DNA of 64,000 nucleotides from an uncultured Syntrophobacterales bacterium (GTDB taxonomy: Bacteria; Desulfobacterota; Syntrophia; Syntrophales; UBA5619): assembly GCA_903928915.1 (NCBI GenBank), contig CAIYSL010000125.1, positions 47,195 through 111,194 on the forward strand, read 5' to 3'. Below, in pieces: positions 1 through 10,418 of this stretch (the stretch's first letter is position 1; each line of letters opens with the position of its first letter). The notes under the pieces are model-generated. The model ran no database searches. It was not told the DNA's origin and saw only the letters and a list, made by a program, of their open reading frames with translations. The position numbers and the translations under genes are program-made.

Positions 1-1
1 T

Positions 2-400
2 ATCTTCTTCGCTGACCGCTACTTCGGGTACGACGACGCCATCTATGCGGCGCTCCGCCTGCTCGAAATCCTCTCCGCAACGGGCGAGCGGCTGAGCGAG
101 CTGCTGGCCGATGTCCCCCGGACCTTCACGACCCCGGAGATACGCGTGCCCTGCGATGACCGGACGAAGTTTCGCGTCGTAGATTCGGTGCGCGAGCACT
201 TCCTCCGCACCCACGGCAGCGGACTCATCACCATCGACGGCGTACGTATTCCCTTTGCCAACGGCTGGGCCCTGCTGCGGGCCTCCAATACGCAACCGGT
301 TCTTGTCCTTCGCTTCGAAGCGGCCGATCAAGAGGGTCTTGCCGCCATCCGGAGCACCGTGGAAGCGGTAGTGACCGACGCACTGAGGTCATGTGAATGA
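2..400 (+). CDS. Phosphomannomutase/phosphoglucomutase, C-terminal part (5' end outside window)
   Basis: Frame open from window start: IFFADRYFGYDDAIYAALRLLEIL...DGVRIPFANGWALLRASNTQPVLVLRFEA; the C-terminal phosphate-binding RASNTQP motif is typical of PMM/PGM. Confidence 0.85.
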   Translation: MFFADRYFGYDDAIYAALRLLEILSATGERLSELLADVPRTFTTPEIRVPCDDRTKFRVVDSVREHFLRTHGSGLITIDGVRIPFANGWALLRASNTQPVLVLRFEAADQEGLAAIRSTVEAVVTDALRSCE

Positions 401-409
401 GAGGGCACC

Positions 410-871
410 ATGGCGAACAGATTGGAAAAACGAGCCTTTCACCGTCTCCGCGTTCCGATCGACGTCACCGCTGAGATCGCATCGGTTGCCGGGATCCCCG
501 CCGACCATCCGTTGCGCATGCAGAGCCGCAATATCTCGAAAAGCGGTATCGGCCTCGAAACCACCACCCTGGAGATCGACGGCGAGAACCTCCTGTCCGG
601 CCCTCCCTTTGCGCGGGAAAACCGTCTGTTGTTGAACATCGCGCTCGGCCCCGGCGAGCCGCCGCTCGTGGCCGTCGGCGAGGTGCGCTGGTATGACGTA
701 ATGCACGGCGAATCCACGGGCATGTACCAGATCGGGATAGAGTTCCTGGAGATCAGGGGGGACGGGAGGGACCGGCTTGCCGGGTTTCTCAAATGCCACC
801 GGTCCGGCGAGGGATTTTTCCGCAGGATGATCAATCGACTCTTCCCTTCCGGGGCTGCGGTAAACGATTAA
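410..871 (+). CDS. PilZ domain protein
   Basis: KRAFHRLRVPIDV...NISKSGIGLET...GEVRWYD...IGIEFLEI matches PilZ RxxxR / (D/N)xSxxG pattern. Confidence 0.75.
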   Translation: MANRLEKRAFHRLRVPIDVTAEIASVAGIPADHPLRMQSRNISKSGIGLETTTLEIDGENLLSGPPFARENRLLLNIALGPGEPPLVAVGEVRWYDVMHGESTGMYQIGIEFLEIRGDGRDRLAGFLKCHRSGEGFFRRMINRLFPSGAAVND

Positions 872-923
872 AGCTGCGAACCCCGGGCGGGACAGGGCAC
901 GGGAACCATGCCGGGAACCGACA

Positions 924-1277
924 TCACCGTGCCGCCCTGTCCACCGCCCCCTCTCCCGTAAGCCGTTTCATCTCCGCGCAGATCGCGGCCGCGCTCTGCG
1001 GCCTAACCAGCCGTGCGATCTCTTTGCCGCACTTCAGAAACACCAGCGTCGGCCAGAGCTTTACGCCGAAGGAGCGCCCCAACGGCCGTCCGCGGCCGTC
1101 TTCCACCTTGAGGTGGCAGAGCTGCGGGTACTGCGCGAATGCCTCGGCGATCAGGGGCTGCGCAGCCTGACAGTGACCGCACCAGCCCGTACCGAACTCC
1201 AGCACCGTGGGCGCCTCCAAGGCATCGATTTCGGCGCGCGCCGGTTCCTTGGTGACGTAGGAATTGCTCAGAGCCAT
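924..1277 (-). CDS. Thioredoxin-like protein with WCGHC active site
   Basis: VLEFGTGWCGHCQAAQPLIAEAF...GVKLWPTLVFLKCGKEI: thioredoxin fold with cis-Pro. Confidence 0.85.
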   Translation of the reverse strand: MALSNSYVTKEPARAEIDALEAPTVLEFGTGWCGHCQAAQPLIAEAFAQYPQLCHLKVEDGRGRPLGRSFGVKLWPTLVFLKCGKEIARLVRPQSAAAICAEMKRLTGEGAVDRAAR

Positions 1278-1309
1278 GAACCACCTCCGATTGCCGGGGA
1301 CGAGGGATA

Positions 1310-1386
1310 TGGTCGGGGCGGCAGGATTTGAACCTGCGACATCCTGCTCCCAAAGCAGGCGCGCTACCGGGCTGCGCTACGCCCCG
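1310..1386 (-). tRNA. tRNA-Pro (TGG), CCA encoded
   Basis: Reverse complement CGGGGCGTAGCGCAGCCCGGTAGCGCGCCTGCTTTGGGAGCAGGATGTCGCAGGTTCAAATCCTGCCGCCCCGACCA: 7-bp acceptor stem, TGG anticodon in CTTTGGGAG loop, GGTTCAAATCC T-arm. Confidence 0.95.
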
Positions 1387-1985
1387 TCCTGGCTATTGCC
1401 GTGCAGAATCCGGCGTTTCAATTTTTCCAGTGCCTGGGCCCGATGGCTGAGGCGGTTCTTTTCCTCTGCCGGAAGCTGCGCCACCGTGAGACCGCGGTCG
1501 GGAAGAAGAAAAACAGGATCGTAGCCGAACCCCCCCTCCCCTGCCGGCTCCTCGGCAATCTGCCCGGTCCAGCGGCCCGCGAAGGATTCGCAGCTCCCAT
1601 CGGGCCTACAGAGCACGAGCACGGTGCTGAAGGCCGCACGCCGTTCAGCAGGGGGAACGCCCCGCAGGTCCGCGAGGAGTTTGGCGATGTTGCGCGCATC
1701 GTCGGCATCGGCGCCGGCGTACCGGGCGGAGTAGATGCCGGGCGCCCCTCCGAGCGCGTCTACCTCGAGCCCAGAATCATCGGCAAGGGCGGTCTCGCCG
1801 GTCAGCTCCGCGGCGGTCTTTGCCTTCCGGAAGGCGTTTTCATAGAATGAATCGCCGTCCTCGGCGATCTCCGGGAGCTGCGGATAGTCGGCGAGCGACA
1901 GGATTTCCACCCCGGTATCCGCCATCATCGCCCGGACCTCCCGGACCTTGCCGTTGTTGCGCGAGGCAAAGAGGATCCTATTCAG
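1377..1985 (-). CDS. rdgB: XTP/dITP diphosphatase (RdgB/HAM1), probable CTG start
   Basis: [21 protein letters not shown]...[26 protein letters not shown]...[14 protein letters not shown]...[13 protein letters not shown]. No ATG/GTG/TTG near the conserved N-terminus; CTG at 1985-1983 overlaps the rph stop. Confidence 0.9.
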   Translation of the reverse strand: MNRILFASRNNGKVREVRAMMADTGVEILSLADYPQLPEIAEDGDSFYENAFRKAKTAAELTGETALADDSGLEVDALGGAPGIYSARYAGADADDARNIAKLLADLRGVPPAERRAAFSTVLVLCRPDGSCESFAGRWTGQIAEEPAGEGGFGYDPVFLLPDRGLTVAQLPAEEKNRLSHRAQALEKLKRRILHGNSQDGA

Positions 1986-2707
1986 ATGTCCCCCCCGAGG
2001 AGCTCCCGCTGCCGGGCCGTGAGCTCTGCGATCCCGCGCGTCGCCAGGTCGGTCAGCGCCAGGAGCCGCTCCCGGTCGAAGGGCTGCGACTCGGCAGTGC
2101 CCTGCACCTCGATGAACATCCCCGTCCCGGTCATCACGAAATTCATGTCCACCTCGGCGTGCGAGTCCTCGGCGTAGTCCAAGTCGAGCAGGAGCCGGCC
2201 GTCGACCACGCCGACGCTGACCGCCGAAACCGTGTCGCGCACCGGCATCGTCTGCACCACCCCGCGTTCCCTGAGCCGCCGGCACAGATCGACGAGGGCG
2301 ACGCAGGCGCCGGTAATGGCGGCGGTCCGCGTGCCGCCGTCGGCCTGGATCACGTCGCAGTCCACGGTGATCGTCCGCTCCCCGAAGGCGGTAAGGTCGG
2401 TGACGGCGCGCAGCGACCGGCCGATCAGGCGCTGGATCTCATGGGTCCGCCCGCCCACCTTGCCTGCGGTAGATTCACGGGGAGACCGCGTCTGCGTCGA
2501 CGCGGGCAGCATGGCGTATTCCGCAGTCAGCCACCCCCGACCCGAGTTCCGGAGAAAGGGAGGAATCCGCTCCTCGATCGTGGCCGCGCAGATCACCCGT
2601 GTCTGCCCCATCTCCACCAGGACCGACCCCCCCGCAAAGCGGAGAAAATCGCGGCTGATCCGAAAGTCGCGCAGGCAATTCCACTCCCGCCCACCGGCAC
2701 GCGTCAT
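1982..2707 (-). CDS. rph: Ribonuclease PH
   Basis: [44 protein letters not shown]...[19 protein letters not shown]. Confidence 0.95.
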   Translation of the reverse strand: MTRAGGREWNCLRDFRISRDFLRFAGGSVLVEMGQTRVICAATIEERIPPFLRNSGRGWLTAEYAMLPASTQTRSPRESTAGKVGGRTHEIQRLIGRSLRAVTDLTAFGERTITVDCDVIQADGGTRTAAITGACVALVDLCRRLRERGVVQTMPVRDTVSAVSVGVVDGRLLLDLDYAEDSHAEVDMNFVMTGTGMFIEVQGTAESQPFDRERLLALTDLATRGIAELTARQRELLGGDI

Positions 2708-2718
2708 CTGCTCCCCCT

Positions 2719-3420
2719 TTACGGTGCACCCCGGAAATACTCCCGGATCCCCTTCACCAGCGCCCGGGCCACGGCCCGCTGCGTCGCCTCACCCGTCAAC
2801 CGCTCCCGCTCCTGCTGGTTGGTGGCAAAACCGATCTCCACGACCAGCCCAGGAATGCTGAGCCCCGACAGGAGCGCATTCGGCGCCTCCCGCAGCCCAC
2901 GTCCCTTGCGAGGGAAGACCGTTTCGAGGGCGGACTGGATCTGCTGGGCGAGCCGGACCGAGTCGTTGAGGGAGCGGTTCTTGGCCATATCCTTCAGAAC
3001 AGGCGACGATCCCCCTTCGCGCGACCCCTCCGGAGCGAACCCCGGGAAATAGACCTCATAGCCGTTCGCCTGCTTGCCGAACCCGGCGTTTATGTGCAGG
3101 CTGATCACGCATTCGGGCCGGGGATCGCCGGCCGCCTTGATCCGTTCGTCTGTCGTCAGGGCGCGGTCGGCATTCCTGGTCAGACGGACCTGGAGGTCCT
3201 CGGCCTTCTGCGCCTCCTCCTGCATCAGCAGGGCGATCCGCAGGGTAAGGTCCTTCTCGCGGAGTTTGTCCGCAACCACCCCCGAATCATCGCCGCCGTG
3301 CGCCGGATCGACCAGGACCGTATGCCGCCGCGGCTGGCCGGCATCGGCCGCTGCGGGGATAAGGAAGGCAGCCAGAACGAGCATGCCCGCGACCAACCGA
3401 ATGAACGTCCGTCTCTCCAT
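2719..3420 (-). CDS. N-acetylmuramoyl-L-alanine amidase
   Basis: [36 protein letters not shown]...ISLHINAGF...[13 protein letters not shown]: Amidase_3 motifs; N-terminal signal peptide. Confidence 0.85.
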   Translation of the reverse strand: MERRTFIRLVAGMLVLAAFLIPAAADAGQPRRHTVLVDPAHGGDDSGVVADKLREKDLTLRIALLMQEEAQKAEDLQVRLTRNADRALTTDERIKAAGDPRPECVISLHINAGFGKQANGYEVYFPGFAPEGSREGGSSPVLKDMAKNRSLNDSVRLAQQIQSALETVFPRKGRGLREAPNALLSGLSIPGLVVEIGFATNQQERERLTGEATQRAVARALVKGIREYFRGAP

Positions 3421-3595
3421 GCACTGTACCGTTTCCTTTCGGGTCGACTCGGTAACGAAGATCGTGCTTCATACAGCAAACATCCGCCCGGTGTCAATCA
3501 GCGATTATCCCGGTCCCGGGCATTCTGCCGGTCGCTTGCCGTCGACGACCGCGTTCCGGCAGCTCTGCTGCCGAAGAAAACCAGGCGACCCCGCT

Positions 3596-5737
3596 TCAGG
3601 ATCGCCAGCGCCTCTGCACCGACACGACCCCGCGAACCTTTCTGACTGCCGCCACGATCCGGTTGAACTGTTCGAGGTCGGTGACGTTGATCGTGAAATC
3701 GCAGGTGGCCTTGCCGTCGCCGGTATCGGTCTCCGCATGGCTGATATTCACGTCCATCAGGGCGATGGCAGCGCTGATGTCGGCGAGTATCCCCTTCTTG
3801 TCGTTGCAGATCACCCGCATCTGGACCGCATAATCGCGCTTTTCCCGGACATCCCAATGGACATCCACCAGCCGTTCGGGGTCCATGTCGCGGACGTGGG
3901 GACACACAGCCGTATGCACGACGACGCCGCGGCCGCGGGAGATGTACCCGACGATCTCGTCGCCGGGGATGGGGTCGCAGCATTTTGCATACCGGACCAT
4001 GATGTCGTCGATCCCGGTCAGTGAGACTCCGACGTGCGACTCCCCGGCGCCCTTCTTCGGCTTCTTATCGACATCCTCTTCCTTCCGGACCTCCTCCTCG
4101 GGGAGGAACTTATGGACGACGTGCTTCGGCGATATCCGTCCATAGCCTACCAGCGCCGTCAGGTCATCGAGGGATTCGCAGTGACATTCGGCCAGGATGC
4201 CTTCCATCTCCTTTGTCCGGGCTAACTTGCCGAAGTTCAGATGGTGCTTGCGGAACTCCTTGTCCAACAGGTCCCGGCCGAGGGTGATGCTCTTCTTGCG
4301 TTCCTCCGTCTTGACGAAGTTGCGGATCTTGGCGATCGCCCGCGAGGTGACGACGTACTTCAGCCAGTCCTTGCTGGGATGGTGTCCCGCCTGGGTGATG
4401 ATCTCGACGGTGTCGCCGTTCTTGAGCTGGTATTTCAACGGAACGATGGTCCGGTTCACCTTGGCGCCGATGCACTGGTTCCCGATATCCGTGTGGATGC
4501 TGTAGGCAAAATCGATCGGCGTGGCCCCCTTCGGAAAGGACCGCACGTCTCCGTTCGGGGTAAAGACGTACACCTCATCGGGGAACAGCGCCACTTTCAA
4601 GTTGGACATGAACTCGCGCGGGTTCTCGATCTCCTGCTGCGCGTCGAGCAGGTCCCGCAGTTTCTTGATCTGATCGTCCTCGTCGGTGGAGAAGGTCCTC
4701 CCCTCTTTGTACCGCCAATGCGAGGCGATTCCCTCTTCCGCCCATTCGTGCATCGCCCGGGTCCGGATCTGGATTTCGACCCGCTCGCCGTAGGGGCCGA
4801 TCACGGTCGTATGGAGGGACTGGTAGTGGTTCGCCTTCGGAATGGCGATGTAATCCTTGAATCGCCCCGGCACCGGTTTCCAGAGCGCGTGCACCACGCT
4901 CAGCGCCTCGTAGCAGTCCTTCTCCTTGTCCGACTCGAGGATCACCCGAAAGGCCATCAGGTCGTACACCTCGTCGAAATTGATCCTCTGCTCCCGCATC
5001 TTCTTGTAGATGCTGTAGAAATGCTTGGCCCTGCCTTCGACCTCCACCGCGATGCCGATCCGGTCCATCTCCCGGTGGATGATCCCGCGCACCTCCTCGG
5101 CGTACTCGTCCCGCTTGGCCTTTTTTTTCACCACGCGCCGGGCAAGGTCGTTGTACGCCTCGGTATCCAGGTACCGGAAGGAGAGGTCCTCGAGTTCGGT
5201 CTTCATCGAGTTGATTCCCAGGCGGTTGGCAAGCGGCGCGTACAGCTCCAGGGTCTCCTTCGAGATGTACATCTGCCTTTCCGGGGTCTGGTACTCCAGG
5301 GTCCGCATGTTATGGACGCGGTCCGCCAGGCGAACGAGGAGAATCCGGATATCCGACGACATGGCTAGGATCATCTTCCGGAAATTCTCCGCCTGGCGTT
5401 CTTCCTGGTTTCCCAGGGTGATCTTGCTGATCTTGGTCAGGCCGTCGACGAGGAAGGCCACCTCCTTCCCGAAGGCCTTCTCGATCTGCTCGATCGTGGT
5501 GAGGGTGTCTTCCACGGTGTCGTGGAGCAGGCCGGTTACGAGGGTGGCCGCGTCGAGCTTCATGTCGGCCAGGATGCCGCACACCTCCATGGGATGGGTC
5601 AGGTAGGGCTCGCCGGAGAGGCGGACCTGTCCCTGATGGACGGAGGCGGAAAAGATGTACGCCTTCTCGATCATCTCCAGGTCGGACGCGGGCAGATAGG
5701 TCTGCGCCTTATCCAGGATGTCGTTGATGCGCAACAT
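3596..5737 (-). CDS. Bifunctional (p)ppGpp synthetase/hydrolase (RelA/SpoT family)
   Basis: HD domain GLLHDTVEDT, synthetase YQSLHTTVIGPYGERVEIQIRT, TGS and C-terminal ACT domains. Confidence 0.97.
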   Translation of the reverse strand: MLRINDILDKAQTYLPASDLEMIEKAYIFSASVHQGQVRLSGEPYLTHPMEVCGILADMKLDAATLVTGLLHDTVEDTLTTIEQIEKAFGKEVAFLVDGLTKISKITLGNQEERQAENFRKMILAMSSDIRILLVRLADRVHNMRTLEYQTPERQMYISKETLELYAPLANRLGINSMKTELEDLSFRYLDTEAYNDLARRVVKKKAKRDEYAEEVRGIIHREMDRIGIAVEVEGRAKHFYSIYKKMREQRINFDEVYDLMAFRVILESDKEKDCYEALSVVHALWKPVPGRFKDYIAIPKANHYQSLHTTVIGPYGERVEIQIRTRAMHEWAEEGIASHWRYKEGRTFSTDEDDQIKKLRDLLDAQQEIENPREFMSNLKVALFPDEVYVFTPNGDVRSFPKGATPIDFAYSIHTDIGNQCIGAKVNRTIVPLKYQLKNGDTVEIITQAGHHPSKDWLKYVVTSRAIAKIRNFVKTEERKKSITLGRDLLDKEFRKHHLNFGKLARTKEMEGILAECHCESLDDLTALVGYGRISPKHVVHKFLPEEEVRKEEDVDKKPKKGAGESHVGVSLTGIDDIMVRYAKCCDPIPGDEIVGYISRGRGVVVHTAVCPHVRDMDPERLVDVHWDVREKRDYAVQMRVICNDKKGILADISAAIALMDVNISHAETDTGDGKATCDFTINVTDLEQFNRIVAAVRKVRGVVSVQRRWRS

Positions 5738-5742
5738 GGATC

Positions 5743-7452
5743 CTACAACCCTTCGCGGACCCTTGCCAAGATGAACGTTCCTGCCTCGTCGACCGGCAGG
5801 GTCACCACCTCGCCCGACCGTCTAATCTTGATTTCCACGTTTCCCTCGGCCAGTCTCTTCGGGCCGACGGTGATCCGGAAGGGGATGCCCAGCAGGTCGG
5901 CGTCTTTGAATTTCACCCCCGCGCGCTCATCGCGGTCGTCGAGGATGACGTCGAGACCTTGCCCTTCCAGGAAACGGTAAATCCGTTCCGCCGCCTCGGC
6001 CAGGGCCGGTTCATTGACATTGACCGGGGTGACGATCGCCTGATAGGGGGCGAGCGGCAACGGCCAGACGATCCCGTCCGCGTCGTGGTTCTGCTCGATG
6101 GCCGCGGCGACGGTCCTGCCGATTCCGATCCCGTAGCACCCCATGATCATGGTCTGCTCCCGGCCGTTGCGGTCGAGGTAGCTTGCCTGCATGGCTTTGC
6201 TGTATTTCGTTCCCAGTTTGAAGACGTGCCCCACCTCGATGCCGCGGGCGATGCGGATCCTCTGGCCGCAGCGCGGACAGGGGTCGCTCTCCCGGATCAC
6301 CCGCAGGTCGGCGAACTCCGTCACCGTGAAATCGCGCCCCGGGGCCACGTTGACGAGGTGATAGTCTTCGCGATTCGCCCCCATAACCCAATTGGCGGCC
6401 CCGCGGAGGGAATAATCGGCGACGACGCGCGCCTTGATGCCGACGGCGCCGGCGAATCCGCGGGGCGAGCCCGTAACGGCCCGGATCACCGCTTCGTCCG
6501 CAAGCTCCAGGAGGTCGCATCCCAGCAGGTTCTTCACCTTCGCCTCGTTGACCTCGTGGTCCCCACGGACCAACACGGCCACGGGTACGCCGTCGGCGGT
6601 AAAGATCAGTGTTTTGACCACCGCCGACGGCGACACCTCCAGAAAGGCGCATACCGCGTCGATGGTTTTTGCGCCGGGGGTGTGGACCTCGCGCAGCGGC
6701 AGCGGCTCCCCCTCCCCCGCACTCTCGCCGGGTCTTGCAACCTCGGCTTTCTCGAGGTTCGCCGCATACCGGCAGTCGCCGCAGAAGGCGATCGCATCCT
6801 CCCCGGAGTCCGCCATCACCATGAACTCGTGCGAGAAGCTTCCCCCGATGCTTCCCGAATCCGCCTCCACCGGGCGAAAATCGAGGCCGCACCGCGTGAA
6901 GATCCGTTGGTACGCCTCAAACATCCTCCGGTAGCTGTTTTCAGCCCCCTCCTCATCGGCATCGAAGCTGTAGGCATCCTTCATCCCGAACTCCCGGCAG
7001 CGCATCACCCCGAACCGGGGGCGGATCTCGTCGCGGAATTTCGTCTGGATCTGGTAGAGGTTACGGGGCAGCTGCCGGTACGTCTTGAGTTCGTTGCGGA
7101 CCAGGTCGGTGATCACCTCCTCGTGTGTAGGACCAAGGCAGAATTCGCGGTCGTGGCGGTCGCGGAACCTGAGCAGCTCCTTTCCGTAATGCACCCAGCG
7201 GCCCGACTCCTGCCACAGTTCGGCAGGCTGGACCATCGGCAGGAACACCTCCTGGGCGCCGGCCCGGTTCATCTCCTCGCGGACGATCTGCTCGACCCTC
7301 CGGATCGCGCGTAGGCCGAAGGGGAGATAGGAATAGATCCCGCCCGCCAGTTTACGGATCATACCTGCCCGGATCATCAGCTGGTGGCTGATCAGTTCCG
7401 CATCGGAAGGCACCTCCCGCGCGGTGGGCAGGAACATCTCGGAATAACGCAT
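5743..7452 (-). CDS. proS: Prolyl-tRNA synthetase
   Basis: [50 protein letters not shown]...[14 protein letters not shown]; start assigned at the internal ATG at 7452. Confidence 0.97.
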   Translation of the reverse strand: MRYSEMFLPTAREVPSDAELISHQLMIRAGMIRKLAGGIYSYLPFGLRAIRRVEQIVREEMNRAGAQEVFLPMVQPAELWQESGRWVHYGKELLRFRDRHDREFCLGPTHEEVITDLVRNELKTYRQLPRNLYQIQTKFRDEIRPRFGVMRCREFGMKDAYSFDADEEGAENSYRRMFEAYQRIFTRCGLDFRPVEADSGSIGGSFSHEFMVMADSGEDAIAFCGDCRYAANLEKAEVARPGESAGEGEPLPLREVHTPGAKTIDAVCAFLEVSPSAVVKTLIFTADGVPVAVLVRGDHEVNEAKVKNLLGCDLLELADEAVIRAVTGSPRGFAGAVGIKARVVADYSLRGAANWVMGANREDYHLVNVAPGRDFTVTEFADLRVIRESDPCPRCGQRIRIARGIEVGHVFKLGTKYSKAMQASYLDRNGREQTMIMGCYGIGIGRTVAAAIEQNHDADGIVWPLPLAPYQAIVTPVNVNEPALAEAAERIYRFLEGQGLDVILDDRDERAGVKFKDADLLGIPFRITVGPKRLAEGNVEIKIRRSGEVVTLPVDEAGTFILARVREGL

Positions 7453-7603
7453 GTATCCTCCTTGGTATCGGTGAACGGCGGCAGGGCCGTTCGGTTTGAA
7501 TCCGCCGGCAGCGGCGCTGCACGGCATGCCGCGGCGCCGGTCCGGCCGGTTCGACGTTCCCGGCGATCGATCTTGCCCGCGTCGGAGCACGACGTATTTC
7601 GCT

Positions 7604-8689
7604 TCACCGGTCGTCGGGGCTGTGTTCTTCGCACATCGCCGCAATCTCCGCCAGCAGCACGGGGAGGAATTCCTCCTCGGCCACCTTTCTGACGATCTTC
7701 CCTTTTTTGAACAGCATCCCCATGCCCCTTCCCCCGGCGATGCCGATATCCGCCTCGGCCGCCTCTCCCGGGCCGTTGACGACGCAGCCCATCAGCGCGA
7801 TCTTGAGATGTCGCTTCATCCCGCCCAGGGCCGATTCCACCTGTCCGGCCAATCCTGCCAGGTCGATTTCGCAACGTCCGCAGGTCGGGCAGGAGATGAT
7901 GTCCGGGCCGACCTGCCGCAGGTTGAGCGCCCGCAGGATTCCGTATGCCACGCCGATTTCCTGCACGGGAGGGCCCGTCACGGAGACCCGGATCGTATCG
8001 CCGATCCCGTCGTACAGGAGGGTCCCGATCCCGATCGCGGACTTTATGGCGGCCTGGACGAGGGTGCCCGCTTCGGTCACCCCGAGGTGGAGGGGATAGT
8101 CCGTCTTCCCGGAGATCAGCCGGTACGCCTCGATCGTCGTCGCCACGTCGGACGATTTGAGGGAGAGCTTCAGGGCCTCGAACCCCATGTCTTCCAGGAG
8201 ACGAATTGTCTTGAGGCCGCTCTCCACGAGCGCGGCTGCGGTCGGCCCCCCGTGGCGAACGGCGATCTCCTTCTCCAGGGATCCGGCGTTGATGCCGATC
8301 CGGATCACGCGGCCGCTGGCCCTGGCCAGCGTCACGATTTCCCTGATCCCCTCGGTCGGGATGTTTCCGGGATTTATCCGGATGCCGTCGGCGCCGTTGC
8401 GCATGGCCAGCAGGGCAAGCCGGTGCTGGAAATGGATATCGGCGATCAGGGGAATCCTGATCCGGTCCCTGATCTGGCGGATTGCCGCCGCCGCCGCTTC
8501 ATCGGGGACCGCCACGCGCACGATTTCGCACCCCGCCTCGCTGAGCGCACCGATCTGCGCAACGGTCGCCTCCACGTCGCGGGTATCGGTGGAAGTCATC
8601 GACTGGACAACGACGGGTGCACCGCCGCCGATCTGCACCCCACCCACAAAGACGGGGCGGGTCATTTTTCTGCCTATGGCCGGCTCCAA
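7604..8689 (-). CDS. ispG: (E)-4-hydroxy-3-methylbut-2-enyl-diphosphate synthase
   Basis: [21 protein letters not shown]...[13 protein letters not shown]...[11 protein letters not shown]: GcpE/IspG Fe-S motifs. Confidence 0.97.
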   Translation of the reverse strand: MEPAIGRKMTRPVFVGGVQIGGGAPVVVQSMTSTDTRDVEATVAQIGALSEAGCEIVRVAVPDEAAAAAIRQIRDRIRIPLIADIHFQHRLALLAMRNGADGIRINPGNIPTEGIREIVTLARASGRVIRIGINAGSLEKEIAVRHGGPTAAALVESGLKTIRLLEDMGFEALKLSLKSSDVATTIEAYRLISGKTDYPLHLGVTEAGTLVQAAIKSAIGIGTLLYDGIGDTIRVSVTGPPVQEIGVAYGILRALNLRQVGPDIISCPTCGRCEIDLAGLAGQVESALGGMKRHLKIALMGCVVNGPGEAAEADIGIAGGRGMGMLFKKGKIVRKVAEEEFLPVLLAEIAAMCEEHSPDDR

Positions 8690-8774
8690 ACAGTTACCCT
8701 TTCTCTGCGGGTGCTGCGCTGCGGATTAAACGGCACCGTAGGGTTGAACACGCGGGGTATCGCGACATGCTTGA

Positions 8775-8804
8775 TGTATAACATGAAGGGAGCGGGGCGA
8801 TCAA
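8775..8804 (-). promoter_or_regulatory. Putative sigma70-type promoter upstream of ispG
   Basis: Minus strand TTGATC-N18-TATACA (-35 at 8804-8799, -10 at 8780-8775). Confidence 0.4.
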
Positions 8805-8909
8805 CGGCTAATTTCCCGGCTGGTGCGCGCGGGCGAACGGTACGGGCGCACTCCTGCGGCGCCGTGACCGCGCGGGGGACGCTGTTCGCTAAGGGCCCGT
8901 TGCCCGGCG

Positions 8910-10319
8910 CTACCGCCCGCGCCAGCAGTACAGGCAGAGCTGCTCTTCGGGCAGGCCGATGGCGGCGATCATCTCGGCGATCGGCAGGTAGGTGAGCGAT
9001 GTCACCCCCAGGTCGCGGCGGATCCATTCGACCATCGCGGCGTACTTCCGCGAATGGTGGTCGAGATATTCCTCCCCGTTGCCCCGGTCTCCCCCCTCCA
9101 GATCCCGGATCGCCCGGTGAGCCGCCAGCTCGGAGACGGTCCTGGTAGACGAGGCAAACCGGCAGGGGAACATCAGCGGCGGGCAGGCAGGGCGGATATG
9201 GATTTCCCTCGCCCCGTTGTCCCAGAGTTTCCGGATCGTGAAATTCTTCAGCTGGGTCCCGCGGACGATGGAATCCTCGCATATCACCATGCGGTTGCCC
9301 TTGATCACGTCCCTGACGGCGCTGAGCTTCATCGTTGCCACCAGGTCCCGGATGTCCTGGGACGGCGGCGTGTAACTCCTGCCGTAGCCCGGCGTGTACT
9401 TGACCAGCGGCCTGCGGAACGGCAGTCCCGATTCCATGGCGTAGCCGATCGCATGGCCGACTCCCGAGTCGGGCACGCCGGTGACGAAATCCGCCTCCAC
9501 GTCGTCGCCCCTGGCCATGGCCTGCCCGCACCGTTCGCGTGCGTTCTCCACACTGACACCTTCGTACGCCGATGCGGGATAGCCGGTATAGATCCAGAGA
9601 AAGGCGCAGACCTGTTTATCGGGACCCGGCGGCTGTTCGTCATGGATCCCCGCGGCGTCGAGACGGACGATTTCCGCCGGGCCGAGGGAGCGCACCTGTT
9701 CGTATCCGAGGTTGAGGAAGGCTGAGGACTCTGTAGCTACTGCATGTCCGGCCGGACTGTCGCTCCTGGCGCTCTGACGGCCGATCACCAGCGGGAATCG
9801 TCCATACCGGTCGCGGGCGGCGTACAATCCGTTCTCCGTCATCAGCAGCAGACAGACCGATCCCTCGATTGATTGCTGCACCCGTACGATCCCGTCAACA
9901 ATGCTCGCGCTGCGGTTGATCAGCTGGGCCACAAGCTCGACACTGTTTACCCCTCCATCGGCCATCTCGTTGAAGGAGGCGCCGTCGCTGAGGAGTTTTC
10001 CCGCCAGCTCGTCTTTGTTGGTGATTAGCCCGGTGGCGGCCAGTGCGTAGGTCCCGAATTTGGAGCGGATGAGGAGCGGCTGGGGGGATTCGTCGTCGAT
10101 GGCGCCGATTCCCCGGGTGCCGTTCATCGTCTGGTAGTCGTCGACGAACCGCGACTTGAACTGCGCCTGACTGATGCGGTGGATTGTATTGGAGAACCCA
10201 CCCGGGCCGAATACCGCCAGCCCGGCGTTCTCCGTCCCAAGGTGGGAGTGGTAATCCACGCCGTAAAAAAGGGTCTTTGCGCAATTTCCGCTGGCGACGA
10301 CACCGAACAGTCCGCCCAT
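8910..10319 (-). CDS. Amidophosphoribosyltransferase-like protein (PurF homologue lacking the N-terminal catalytic Cys)
   Basis: MGGLFGVVASGNCAKTLFYGVDYHSHLGTENAGL...VTGVPDSGVGHAIGYA...MVICEDSIVRGTQLKNFT (PRPP loop). ATG at 10319 preceded by GAGGAG; residue 2 is Gly, not Cys. Confidence 0.85.
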   Translation of the reverse strand: MGGLFGVVASGNCAKTLFYGVDYHSHLGTENAGLAVFGPGGFSNTIHRISQAQFKSRFVDDYQTMNGTRGIGAIDDESPQPLLIRSKFGTYALAATGLITNKDELAGKLLSDGASFNEMADGGVNSVELVAQLINRSASIVDGIVRVQQSIEGSVCLLLMTENGLYAARDRYGRFPLVIGRQSARSDSPAGHAVATESSAFLNLGYEQVRSLGPAEIVRLDAAGIHDEQPPGPDKQVCAFLWIYTGYPASAYEGVSVENARERCGQAMARGDDVEADFVTGVPDSGVGHAIGYAMESGLPFRRPLVKYTPGYGRSYTPPSQDIRDLVATMKLSAVRDVIKGNRMVICEDSIVRGTQLKNFTIRKLWDNGAREIHIRPACPPLMFPCRFASSTRTVSELAAHRAIRDLEGGDRGNGEEYLDHHSRKYAAMVEWIRRDLGVTSLTYLPIAEMIAAIGLPEEQLCLYCWRGR

Positions 10320-10418
10320 ACATCCACTCCTCAGAAAGTCGTACCGGGGGAACGCCATTCGGCACCGCTCCCCCGTCTGTTCAGCCGGCGGTCCGTCTAC
10401 CCGCCACCTTCGGCGAGC

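Noticed and set aside
887-946. Long imperfect hairpin (GGACAGGG-CACGG ... CCGTG-CCG-CCCTGTCC) between PilZ and thioredoxin-like genes
   Set aside because: Could be a convergent terminator, but it overlaps the thioredoxin 3' end, has a bulge and no T-tract; not listed as a feature.
1820-3052. 410-aa plus-strand ORF opposite rph and the amidase gene
   Set aside because: GC-rich shadow ORF; the true minus-strand proteins are clearly recognisable.
5959-7314. 451-aa plus-strand ORF opposite proS
   Set aside because: Shadow frame of a well-identified aminoacyl-tRNA synthetase gene.
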